Positions 1-6,083 of a stretch of DNA of 6,830 nucleotides are shown here, piece by piece. A program made the translations under genes and the position numbers. Source of the stretch: an uncultured Eubacteriales bacterium (lineage in GTDB: Bacteria > Bacillota > Clostridia > Christensenellales > Borkfalkiaceae); assembly GCA_902767455.1 (NCBI GenBank), contig CACXHH010000129.1, positions 1-6,830 of the forward strand. The letters are read 5' to 3'. Each line of letters starts with the position of its first letter. Within the stretch, counting starts at the first letter, position 1. The notes below the pieces were generated by a model that did not search any database, was not told the origin of the DNA, and worked only from the letters and a program-made list of their open reading frames with translations.

Positions 1-1
1 C

Positions 2-724
2 AAGGCAATTAAAAATAACCGCGCGGTGTATATTCTCGCGCTTTTGGCAACGGCGATAGCGGTAACTACTATAATCGTAGTTTCGGCAAGCTACTCGCCA
101 ACCGTGTCGCTCGATACGAATAAGAATTCTTCTCAACCTTCCGCGGCGACGTCCGAGCCAAAGATAAAGGATTCTGCAAGCGCTTCGGCAGGGAAAAATT
201 CGGGCAACGCGCCGAGTTCGGCGGGCGCAAGCGTCGATCCGGGACATTCTTCGGGCGACAGCGCGTTAAGCGGTAAAGACGAGCCCGTTCCGACGGTCAA
301 AGAAATCTATTTTATTCTTCCCGTCGAAAACGGCACCTGCACGAAGGATTTCACCGAAGCGAGCGTGGTGTATAACAAGACGCTCGGCATTTACACGGGG
401 CATATGGGTATGGATATAACGGGCGCTGCGGGCGCGGCGGTGCTTGCCGCGTACGACGGAAAAGTTACGGCGATTCAGTCTGATTATCTGAACGGCACTA
501 CAGTCGTTATAACGCACGAAAACGGGCTTAAAACCATTTATAACTCCATCGAAGCCGACGAAAATTTAAGCGTGGGCGACAGCGTTCGTCAAGGCGACGC
601 GATAGGCGTGATTTCCGAAAACAACCGCCGCGAGTATAAGGACGGCGCGCACCTTCATTTTGAAGTGGAAGAAGACGGAGTCAAAGTATCGCCGTCAAAG
701 TATTTCGTAGGATACGAAAAATAA
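2..724 (+). CDS. SpoIIQ-like membrane-anchored M23 (LytM-type) peptidase, 5' partial
   Basis: The reading frame is open to the left edge, so the true start lies upstream. A GTG at 26 has no Shine-Dalgarno and would remove the basic residues (KAIKNNRA) that precede the membrane segment. Numbering from that GTG, residues 2-22 form one TM helix, 25-90 a Ser/Ala/Gly/Lys-rich linker, and about 95-227 an M23 domain. All usual zinc ligands are visible: H126 and D130 (GHMGMD), and H209-x-H211 (AHLHFEV). The single N-terminal TM, disordered linker and C-terminal M23 domain match clostridial SpoIIQ, the forespore membrane protein that pairs with SpoIIIAH to form the engulfment channel. Bacillus subtilis SpoIIQ lacks a complete zinc site; clostridial ones often keep it. 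That it is SpoIIQ rather than another anchored M23 hydrolase is inference, because neighbours such as spoIID or spoIIID are not in the window. M23 assignment is secure, SpoIIQ role moderate. Confidence 0.88.
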   Translation, partial: KAIKNNRAVYILALLATAIAVTTIIVVSASYSPTVSLDTNKNSSQPSAATSEPKIKDSASASAGKNSGNAPSSAGASVDPGHSSGDSALSGKDEPVPTVKEIYFILPVENGTCTKDFTEASVVYNKTLGIYTGHMGMDITGAAGAAVLAAYDGKVTAIQSDYLNGTTVVITHENGLKTIYNSIEADENLSVGDSVRQGDAIGVISENNRREYKDGAHLHFEVEEDGVKVSPSKYFVGYEK

Positions 725-727
725 GCT

Positions 728-752
728 TTCGCGGCTATAAACGCGCCGCGAA
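728..752 (+). other. Perfect 8-bp hairpin after the M23 gene
   Basis: The arms TTCGCGGC (728-735) and GCCGCGAA (745-752) pair perfectly around a 9-base loop, starting 3 bases after the stop codon. No T-run follows, so it is not a canonical intrinsic terminator. It could protect the 3' end of the M23 mRNA or contribute to termination together with the next hairpin. Confidence 0.5.
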
Positions 753-763
753 CGTTCTAAAAT

Positions 764-801
764 AACGCCGAAGAAAGTATAATCTTTCGGAGGCGTTTTT
801 T
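764..801 (+). promoter_or_regulatory. Terminator-like hairpin containing the Shine-Dalgarno of the M1 peptidase gene
   Basis: AACGCC (764-769) pairs with GGCGTT (792-797), and inside it GAAAG (773-777) pairs with CTTTC (784-788), separated by a 3x3 internal loop; the apical loop is TATAAT. Six Ts (796-801) follow, as in an intrinsic terminator. The ATG of the next gene is the very next base. The Shine-Dalgarno GGAGG (789-793), 8 bases before that ATG, lies in the internal loop and 3' arm, so folding would partly hide it. The element could therefore end transcription of the M23 gene, limit read-through, or regulate translation of the M1 gene. No ligand-binding aptamer is recognisable. Confidence 0.5.
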
Positions 802-2208
802 ATGAAAAGGTTTTTTGCGGCGCTCGTTTGCGCCGTAAGCGTTTGTTCGCTATCGCCGCTCGCGGCGTGTTCTTCAACGTCTGACGGCGTTTTTTACGAT
901 ATTTCGTGCAGCTTCGACGGCTCGTGCTTTTCGATAGACGAAAGGGTGGACTTCCCCGCGCAAAAAGACGGGCTCGAAGAAGTCGTTTTCAACGTATATC
1001 CGCCGTGTTTTGAAGAAGGCGTCGCTTTTTTGAGAAACGGAAGGCTCGACGACGAAAAAGATCTCGGCGTGACCGCCGTTGAAATCGACGGAAGAGATGC
1101 CGAATACTTTATCGAAGGCAACGCTCTTACCGTTAAAACTTACAAAAATTACGATACGAACGAAAAGATAAGCGTAAAAATAAAACTCGATTACGACTTA
1201 CCCCTTTCCGATAAAAGGTTTGCCCGAACGGAAAACACTGTGAACTTCGGAAACTTTTTTCCGACGCTCGCCGTTTGGTCGGACGGACGTTTCGTTACGA
1301 CGACGGCAACGAGCTACGGCGACCCGTTTTTCAGTGCCGTGGCGAGTTTTAAAGTGACAGTGACCGTGCCGTCGACTTACGTCGTCGCAACGGGCGCAAA
1401 CGCCGTGTCGCTCGACGTGGACGACGATAAAACACAGTACGTCTACGAGCCGACGCGCGTTCGCGACTTTGCCTTCGCGTTAAGCGAAAAGTACGAAGTG
1501 AAAAGCGAAAAGTGGGGCAATAAGTCGATTAACTACTATTATTACGACGATCAAAGCCCCGAAAAAACGGTTGGCGCGGCGATAGAGGCGCTTAAATATT
1601 TCTCGTCGATTTTCGGCGAATACCCTTACGACGGCTTTTGCGTGGCGCAGACGACGTTTTCCGTCGGCGGTATGGAATACCCTCAAACTTGTTTTTTGAG
1701 CGATAAGCTCGACGATCGCGACAGAGTTTTCGCGCTCGTTCACGAAACGGCGCATCAATGGTGGTACGCGGTAGTCGGAAACGATCAATCGCGCGAGAGC
1801 TTTCTCGACGAGAGCCTTGCCGAATATTCGTCCTATCTGTTTTTCGACGAACACCCCGAATACGGAGTATCGGGCGACGAACTCGTGAAGAACGCCGCGC
1901 ACGCCGCAAACGTGTGTGAAAACTCAATGTTAAAGGCAAATCCCGACTTTATCCCCGCAGTTTCCGCTCCGCTTGAAAGCTTCGGGACCGAATACGTTTA
2001 CGTGAATATGGTGTACGATAAAGGGCTCGTCATGATGAAAGCGGCGGAAAACTCCGTCGGAAGGAAAAAACTCGTCAAATCGCTCGAAAGATACTTTGAA
2101 AAATACGCTTTTTCAATAGCGGACGGTCAGGCGTTCGTCGTCGGAACGGGCGCCGCAAAGCCGATAATACTGTCCTTTCTCGACGGCAAGACGAGAGTTT
2201 TTATTTAA
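802..2208 (+). CDS. M1-family (gluzincin) aminopeptidase-like lipoprotein
   Basis: The protein has 468 residues. A lipoprotein signal peptide (basic MKR, hydrophobic core, lipobox LAAC with C23) predicts export and lipid anchoring to the outer face of the membrane. The M1 signatures are present: the exopeptidase-type GGMEY (289-293, where GxMEN is usual), the zinc site H314-E-T-A-H318 followed 18 residues later by E337, and a YDKG motif whose Y405 matches the catalytic tyrosine of M1 enzymes. Residues about 30-230 correspond to the N-terminal beta saddle. M1 enzymes remove N-terminal residues from peptides, so peptide trimming outside the cell is likely; substrate specificity is unknown. The protein is shorter than typical 600-900 residue M1 aminopeptidases and ends about 60 residues after Y405, so the large C-terminal helical domain is missing, as in short bacterial M1-like proteins. 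The start has GGAGG 8 bases upstream. No separate promoter is evident; it may depend on read-through from the M23 gene. Confidence 0.9.
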   Translation: MKRFFAALVCAVSVCSLSPLAACSSTSDGVFYDISCSFDGSCFSIDERVDFPAQKDGLEEVVFNVYPPCFEEGVAFLRNGRLDDEKDLGVTAVEIDGRDAEYFIEGNALTVKTYKNYDTNEKISVKIKLDYDLPLSDKRFARTENTVNFGNFFPTLAVWSDGRFVTTTATSYGDPFFSAVASFKVTVTVPSTYVVATGANAVSLDVDDDKTQYVYEPTRVRDFAFALSEKYEVKSEKWGNKSINYYYYDDQSPEKTVGAAIEALKYFSSIFGEYPYDGFCVAQTTFSVGGMEYPQTCFLSDKLDDRDRVFALVHETAHQWWYAVVGNDQSRESFLDESLAEYSSYLFFDEHPEYGVSGDELVKNAAHAANVCENSMLKANPDFIPAVSAPLESFGTEYVYVNMVYDKGLVMMKAAENSVGRKKLVKSLERYFEKYAFSIADGQAFVVGTGAAKPIILSFLDGKTRVFI

Positions 2209-2216
2209 AACGGCTT

Positions 2217-2297
2217 AAAAAACAGTTGCCGAAAAAGCGAAAAACGAGCGGAGTTCAAAGCCTTTATCCGAGCGTTTTCGCGGCGACGGTATTTTTT
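2217..2297 (+). terminator. Candidate long imperfect terminator hairpin after the M1 gene
   Basis: The lower stem pairs 2225-2231 (GTTGCCG) with 2281-2287 (CGGCGAC), including one G-U. It extends outward through C-G and A-T pairs and an A-run (2217-2220) against the T-run 2292-2297. Inside, CGAAAA (2238-2243) pairs with TTTTCG (2275-2280), with an imperfect upper stem. The closing T-run supports termination, but the bulges and size make this weaker than the terminator at 3594-3621. Confidence 0.35.
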
Positions 2298-2331
2298 AAT
2301 TAAAAGTTTTTATATTATAAGCAAATATTTA

Positions 2332-2360
2332 TTGACAAAACCGCGCGTAAATGGTAAAAT
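2332..2360 (+). promoter_or_regulatory. Strong sigma-A-type promoter of the LRR lipoprotein gene
   Basis: The -35 box is a perfect TTGACA (2332-2337). After a 17-base spacer comes TAAAAT (2355-2360), with a TGG just before it (2352-2354) forming an extended -10. A/T-rich sequence (about 2291-2331) upstream could act as an UP element. Transcription should start near 2367, giving a leader of about 50 bases. The promoter lies over an upstream in-frame ATG (2351), which rules that ATG out as the start. Confidence 0.85.
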
Positions 2361-2379
2361 TGATTGCGATAAATAAAAA

Positions 2380-2409
2380 ACGGCGGTCATACGCCGTATT
2401 TGTTGGGAG
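2380..2409 (+). promoter_or_regulatory. 5' UTR hairpin and Shine-Dalgarno of the LRR lipoprotein gene
   Basis: ACGGCG (2380-2385) and CGCCGT (2392-2397) form a perfect 6-bp stem with a 6-base loop, about 13 bases after the predicted transcription start. The Shine-Dalgarno GGGAG (2405-2409) follows, 7 bases before the ATG at 2417, and stays unpaired. A hairpin close to the 5' end with a free ribosome site is typical of stabilised mRNAs; that role is inferred. Confidence 0.5.
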
Positions 2410-2416
2410 TAATCAT

Positions 2417-3577
2417 ATGAAAAAGTTTTTCGGTATTCTGCTTTCCGCAGTAATGTGCACGGCCGTGTTGACGGCTTTCGTCGGTTGTTCCGACAAAGGT
2501 TCCAAGAACGAAACGACTACTAAAGTAGGCGCCGTTTACGAAATCGAAAAAGACGAAGACGATAACGAATATGCCGTTCTGAAACAGTATACCATTTCCG
2601 ATACCGACGCCGCTAAAGTTGCAAAAAACAACTATTCGGACATCATGGTCGATCTCGAGATCAACGAATACACCGTAAACGAAGGCACCGATCAGGCTAA
2701 AACGTACCCCGTTAAAGAGATCGCGGCTTCCGCTCTTGCAAATCAGCCGGTCATAAGAAGCGTAAAATTCGGTTCCAACGTCGAAACTTTCGGCGCGGCG
2801 TGCCTTGCGGGTTGTATAAACCTTAAAAGCCTTACCGTTCCCTTCGTCGGCAAGACCGTAAACGCCGTAAACGACGGCAAAGTTTTAGGCTTCCTTTTCG
2901 GAACGGCTTCCGTTGACGGAGCTACCGCCGTTACCATGAACTACAACGCCACCGGCACCAAGACCTTCTATATCCCGAACGCGCTCAAAGAAGTTACCGT
3001 TACAGGTACCGAACTTTCCGATTACGCTTTCTACGGGCTTCCCGTTGAGAAGATCAACGCCGAAAACGTCAAAACTATCGGCAGATACGCTTTTTACGGA
3101 ATGACTAATCTCACTTCTTACGCTATCTCTGCCGGCGTTACCGCTATCGGCGACTACGCTTTTGCCAAATGTCCTAACCTTTCTGTCGTAGGCTTTGCCG
3201 CCGCTACTTCCTTAAAGACTATCGGCGCTCACGCTTTCGACGGTTGCGATATTCTCGGCTACGGCAAAAACAACGCCGTAACGCTTCCCGCTTCGCTCGA
3301 AACTCTCGGCGAAAAAGCTTTCTATAACTGCACCGAACTCACCGCGGTCGATCTTTCCGCGTCGAAAGTAACCACGATAAACGATTACACCTTCTACGGC
3401 TGCAAGAAGCTCGCAAGCGTTAAGCTCAAAGCGAACACGACCATAAAACTCGGCGTATTCGTAGGGTGCGACGTTATCACCGAAGCTTTCAGAAACGGCG
3501 AAGAGGACGAAGTCATCGAAAACATCGGCAGCGCTACTTATACCGGTGAAGCTTTTGAAATTTCCATCGAAGCCTAA
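2417..3577 (+). CDS. BspA-type leucine-rich-repeat (LRR_5) lipoprotein
   Basis: I place the start at 2417, not at the upstream in-frame ATG 2351, because the latter sits in the promoter, whereas 2417 has GGGAG at the right distance and opens a proper signal peptide. The protein then has 386 residues: MKK, a hydrophobic core and a lipobox ending at C24 (FVGC; F at -3 is less usual), followed by a charged linker (25-55). From about 95 to 355 run LRR_5/BspA-like repeats of about 23 residues, with recurrent cores such as SDYAFYG (201-207), GRYAFYG (222-228), GDYAFAKC (245-252), GAHAFDGC (270-277), GEKAFYNC (298-305) and NDYTFYGC (322-329), alternating with L-x-x-I/V-x-L strands. Such proteins are exposed on the surface and bind host or microbial partners in known members (Tannerella BspA); the ligand here is unknown. 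The C-terminal 30 residues are acidic and have no sorting signal. Codon use differs from neighbours (many GCT/GCC Ala codons, fewer GCG), which with the strong promoter suggests high expression. Confidence 0.9.
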   Translation: MKKFFGILLSAVMCTAVLTAFVGCSDKGSKNETTTKVGAVYEIEKDEDDNEYAVLKQYTISDTDAAKVAKNNYSDIMVDLEINEYTVNEGTDQAKTYPVKEIAASALANQPVIRSVKFGSNVETFGAACLAGCINLKSLTVPFVGKTVNAVNDGKVLGFLFGTASVDGATAVTMNYNATGTKTFYIPNALKEVTVTGTELSDYAFYGLPVEKINAENVKTIGRYAFYGMTNLTSYAISAGVTAIGDYAFAKCPNLSVVGFAAATSLKTIGAHAFDGCDILGYGKNNAVTLPASLETLGEKAFYNCTELTAVDLSASKVTTINDYTFYGCKKLASVKLKANTTIKLGVFVGCDVITEAFRNGEEDEVIENIGSATYTGEAFEISIEA

Positions 3578-3593
3578 TTTTTCGATAATAATT

Positions 3594-3621
3594 ACAGCCC
3601 GTATAAACGGGCTGTTTTTTT
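3594..3621 (+). terminator. Intrinsic terminator of the LRR gene, between convergent genes
   Basis: ACAGCCCGT (3594-3602) and ACGGGCTGT (3607-3615) form a perfect 9-bp stem with an ATAA loop, followed by seven Ts (3615-3621). It begins 16 bases after the LRR stop codon. The T-run overlaps the stop codon of the convergent minus-strand gene (3620-3622). Read on the minus strand it would have only an A/T-mixed tail, so it could act weakly in both directions. Confidence 0.92.
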
Positions 3622-4477
3622 ACGCGCTTTTTTGGTTTCGGTCGTTTCCGACGATAGGAGAAACGTCCGTATCGGAACTTTTTGGCGGAACGAGAACGCT
3701 TCCCAAATCGTCGTCGCAGGCGAAAGGCTTTTTGCCGAGAATAAGGCACGCCGCTCCGAAAACGACGAACGCTCCGCCGCATATATAATAATAAATAGGA
3801 AAGAACACTATAAACGCCATGGCTACGAGCGATAAGCCGAACAGTATAAACTTGACGCCGTTCGTCTTTTGGAACAGCCTTGCGAACAGCCCGTCGTAAA
3901 ACGGCTTTTTTTCGTTGAGTTCAAGCTCGGGAAGCGAGGAGTTGTCTTTGAGAAAATCGTATATACGGCTCGCGCCGAAAACCTTTACGCCGCGTTTTTT
4001 TGCAAAGCTCAAAGCGTCAGGCGTAAATCCGCGGGCAAGAACTACGACGGAGTAATTATTTACGGATATATCTTTGAGTATGAGATATAATTCATTGGCG
4101 GAAAGGTTATCGGGGCGGAAGGAAAACTTTACGAGTACGTTCTCGCGCAGTATCATATAGTCGTCCGCAACGCGTGTATTTATGCGCATACGGTTGAAAA
4201 TCGGGCGAAAAACCGCAAAAATTTCGTCGTATGTACATACGTTGAGTTTGTCCATCAAAGCATTTACGCGCTCGTCGACGTTTTCGCCGCGAGCTATTCG
4301 CCTTGCGCTCGACAGCTTGTATACGAGCGCCGAGAAAACTATGGAAAAAGCCGCCGACAGTGTTACCGCCGCGACTCTTGAAAGCTTTAAAGCGATAAGA
4401 ACGCTCGCTCCAGCCGCGAAAGAAAACAGCAAAGTGAGCGCTCCGTCGATAACGCTCGGTAAAATTACCCGTTTCAT
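3620..4477 (-). CDS. Four-TM membrane protein with degenerate Mrr/restriction-endonuclease-like domain
   Basis: With the ATG at 4475-4477 the protein has 285 residues and begins MKRVILPSV. Two TM helices lie near 8-30 and 36-54, a soluble region follows (55-205), then two more TM helices (about 208-228 and 230-247) and a polar tail. In the soluble part, residues 143-178 (VVVLARGFTPDALSFAKKRGV, read in two parts: VVVLARGF and TPDALSFAKKRGV, then a segment ending RIYDFLK) resemble the end of Mrr_cat domains, where a strand ending near 'sgFT' is followed by 'eAieFAkk' and a strand such as 'lidgeeL'. The expected catalytic residues, an Asp before the second strand and Q/E-x-K, are not visible around 105-120 (ENVLVKFSFRP). 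It is therefore probably a non-cleaving member of the fold, perhaps for membrane-linked nucleic acid binding, but the function is unknown. No good Shine-Dalgarno precedes the ATG. The frame extends upstream to an ATG at 4723, but that would overlap the nadD-yqeK start and promoter. Confidence 0.75.
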   Translation of the reverse strand: MKRVILPSVIDGALTLLFSFAAGASVLIALKLSRVAAVTLSAAFSIVFSALVYKLSSARRIARGENVDERVNALMDKLNVCTYDEIFAVFRPIFNRMRINTRVADDYMILRENVLVKFSFRPDNLSANELYLILKDISVNNYSVVVLARGFTPDALSFAKKRGVKVFGASRIYDFLKDNSSLPELELNEKKPFYDGLFARLFQKTNGVKFILFGLSLVAMAFIVFFPIYYYICGGAFVVFGAACLILGKKPFACDDDLGSVLVPPKSSDTDVSPIVGNDRNQKSA

Positions 4478-4512
4478 AGTAAGATTGTTGACGAAATGGT
4501 CGTTAATTATTC

Positions 4513-4541
4513 TTGTATTATTAAATAAATTGTGGTAAAAT
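4513..4541 (+). promoter_or_regulatory. Extended -10 promoter immediately before nadD-yqeK
   Basis: TAAAAT (4536-4541) is preceded by TGG (4533-4535), the same nine bases, TGGTAAAAT, as in the LRR-gene promoter. A weak -35, TTGTAT (4513-4518), lies 17 bases upstream. The ATG of nadD-yqeK begins only 6 bases after the -10, so the predicted transcription start is at or next to the A of the ATG. Confidence 0.65.
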
Positions 4542-4547
4542 ATAAAT

Positions 4548-5690
4548 ATGAAAATCATTTTAATTTTCGGCGCGTTCGATCCGCCGAGAAAACAGCATAT
4601 CGCTATGGTTTCCGCCGCGCGGGAAAGGCTCAAAGCCGACGAAGTGATAATCTTCCCGGTCGAAGCCGAGTCCGAAAACGGCTTTCCCGTCGGGCGCGAG
4701 CACGCCGAGAAGATGATCCGCACCGCGTTTGCCGACGAAAAATGCGCCGTTTCTCAGTTTGCGGACGGAAATTTGTTCGACTGTATCGTCGCCGCCGCGG
4801 AAAGATTTGCCGATAAAAAAACGCCCGAAATAAGCGTGTTCGTGTTTTCGGACGTTTTAAGCAGATTGAAGCGTAACGGAAATTGCGATAATAAAATATG
4901 CGACGCTTTAAAAGACGCCGCTACGGAAGGGAAAATTCTTACTTTTTCGGGCGTAAAGCCGCCTATAAGCGCGCAAACGAAAGTTTTTACCACCGTATTT
5001 TCTTGCGCTGAAGACGTAAAAGAACAAATAAAAAACGTCCCGTCGACCTTTATCAAAGCGGAAGCGGCGCTCGGGATATTCGATAAATGCCTTCCGAAAC
5101 GGGTAGCTGAATACGCCGCCGAAAACGGAGTGTATAAAACCCCTTACAGCGATTTTCTGATCGAATCGTTAAAGGAGAGCAGAAGGTTGCACACGGCGGG
5201 AGTGGTGAGCCTTGCCTTAACTTACGCGCAAAGACTCAAAGTTTCGCTTGCGGACGCGTATACCGCTGCTATTTTGCACGACTGCGCCAAATACCTTGTC
5301 GCCGCGGACTGGGGCTACGAAACGCCCGAAGGCGTGCCCGAGCCCGTCGTTCATCAGTTTTTGGGCGCGTATATAGCCGAAAACGTTCTCGACGTGAAAA
5401 ACAAGGACGTCCTGAACGCCATAAGATACCACACCACGGGCAGGAAGAATATGTCGCAGCTTGAAAAGATAGTCTTTCTTGCCGACCTGCTCGAACGCGG
5501 AAGAACTTACGAAGAAGCCGACGCGCTTCGCGCCGCCGTCGATAAAGATTTCGAGAGCGGGTTCGTTCGCTGCGTGGACAGAATGTATAAATACCTTTTG
5601 TCGGGCGGCGGCGAAGTCTATTATCTCACCAAAGAGTGCCGCGACTATTACGTCGCGCAAAGCAAAAATACTATCAAAAGAAATCAATAA
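4548..5690 (+). CDS. Fused NadD-like (degenerate nucleotidyltransferase) and YqeK HD-domain protein
   Basis: This 380-residue protein equals a NadD (about 195) plus a YqeK (about 185). The N-terminal half keeps the family fold, with GAFDPP (8-13), a distant FSDVLSRLK (100-108) and LPKRVAEYAAENGVY (182-196). However, the nucleotidyltransferase motif H-x-G-H is R14-K-Q-H17, the PPHK segment is gone, and the ISSTxIR motif reads VPSTFIK (164-170). NadD normally makes nicotinate adenine dinucleotide from NaMN and ATP; that activity is doubtful here. The C-terminal half (about 203-370) is a complete YqeK HD domain: H215, H244-D245, H269, H295 (RYHTTGR) and D313 (FLADLLERGR). YqeK enzymes symmetrically hydrolyse Ap4A to ADP. 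The ATG is the only possible start, because an in-frame TAA lies 12 bases upstream. There is no Shine-Dalgarno and the -10 box is 6 bases away, so the mRNA is probably leaderless. rsfS follows after 13 bases, the usual order in Bacillota. Confidence 0.9.
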   Translation: MKIILIFGAFDPPRKQHIAMVSAARERLKADEVIIFPVEAESENGFPVGREHAEKMIRTAFADEKCAVSQFADGNLFDCIVAAAERFADKKTPEISVFVFSDVLSRLKRNGNCDNKICDALKDAATEGKILTFSGVKPPISAQTKVFTTVFSCAEDVKEQIKNVPSTFIKAEAALGIFDKCLPKRVAEYAAENGVYKTPYSDFLIESLKESRRLHTAGVVSLALTYAQRLKVSLADAYTAAILHDCAKYLVAADWGYETPEGVPEPVVHQFLGAYIAENVLDVKNKDVLNAIRYHTTGRKNMSQLEKIVFLADLLERGRTYEEADALRAAVDKDFESGFVRCVDRMYKYLLSGGGEVYYLTKECRDYYVAQSKNTIKRNQ

Positions 5691-5703
5691 AAGAAGGTAA
5701 AAA

Positions 5704-6042
5704 ATGGACACCAAAACTTTTGCGGACAGCTTATGCAAATTCCTCTCCGACAAGAAGGCTCAGGACGTGGTCAAAATAAACGTTTCCGATAAGACCATAA
5801 TCGCCGATTATTTCATCATCGCGGGCGGGCGTTCGACCACGCAGGTCAAGGCTCTTTGCGACAATCTGACCGAGTACGCCGAATCGCTCGGCGAAACGGT
5901 AAAACGCACCGAAGGCGTTTCGGAAGGCAGATGGGCGGTAGTCGACTTTGGCGACGTCATCGTCCACGTTTTCAACGACGAGCAAAGGCTCTTCTATCAC
6001 CTTGAAAAAATCTGGGGCGAAGGCGAAAAATACGAAGACTGA
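5704..6042 (+). CDS. rsfS: Ribosomal silencing factor RsfS (DUF143/Iojap family)
   Basis: At 112 residues it has the normal family length. Conserved features are visible in order: KKAQDV (17-22), ADYFIIAGG (34-42), QVKA (47-50), the EG and W of EGVSEGRW (70-77), DFGDVIVHVF (81-90) and FYHLEKIW (97-104). RsfS binds ribosomal protein uL14 on the 50S subunit and blocks joining with 30S, lowering translation in starvation or stationary phase. The start has GAAGG (5693-5697) 6 bases upstream, and the gene follows nadD-yqeK by 13 bases, so it is co-transcribed from the promoter at 4513-4541. This neighbourhood (nadD, yqeK, rsfS) is widely conserved in Bacillota. Nothing in the protein looks abnormal. 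The 41 bases after its TGA hold no convincing terminator; a 4-bp GACT/AGTC stem around the stop is too weak. Confidence 0.96.
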   Translation: MDTKTFADSLCKFLSDKKAQDVVKINVSDKTIIADYFIIAGGRSTTQVKALCDNLTEYAESLGETVKRTEGVSEGRWAVVDFGDVIVHVFNDEQRLFYHLEKIWGEGEKYED

Positions 6043-6083
6043 AATAGTCCGTTTCCCTTTTTGTTCGCTTTTGTCGCTTATTT

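Noticed and set aside
26..28. GTG as the true start of the M23 gene
   Set aside because: No Shine-Dalgarno, the frame is open upstream, and the basic residues before the TM helix are expected to belong to the protein.
778..783. Perfect TATAAT before the M1 gene as a -10 box
   Set aside because: It is the apical loop of a hairpin, no -35 lies 16-18 bases upstream (755-760 reads TTCTAA), and a start near 790 would cut into the Shine-Dalgarno.
1480..1939. Long antisense frames inside the M1 gene
   Set aside because: Arg-rich or unstructured translations with no domain, created by the GC-rich codon pattern of the sense gene.
2351..2416. N-terminal extension of the LRR protein from the ATG at 2351
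   Set aside because: The ATG overlaps the -10 region of the promoter and would not be transcribed; the ATG at 2417 has a ribosome site and signal peptide.
3620..4477. A restriction or defence island built around the Mrr-like protein
   Set aside because: No methylase, helicase, nuclease or toxin lies nearby; the neighbours are housekeeping and surface-protein genes, and the catalytic residues are not visible.
3632..4538. Plus-strand frames across the minus-strand membrane protein gene
   Set aside because: No ribosome sites or domains; the minus-strand translation has coherent TM helices and a fold-like pattern.
4478..4723. 82-residue extension of the minus-strand membrane protein
   Set aside because: It would run antisense through the promoter and start of nadD-yqeK, lacks a ribosome site, and the sequence resembles a shadow of the opposite gene.
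5217..6000. Antisense frames over the YqeK part and rsfS
   Set aside because: They mirror two firmly identified conserved genes and have no independent support.
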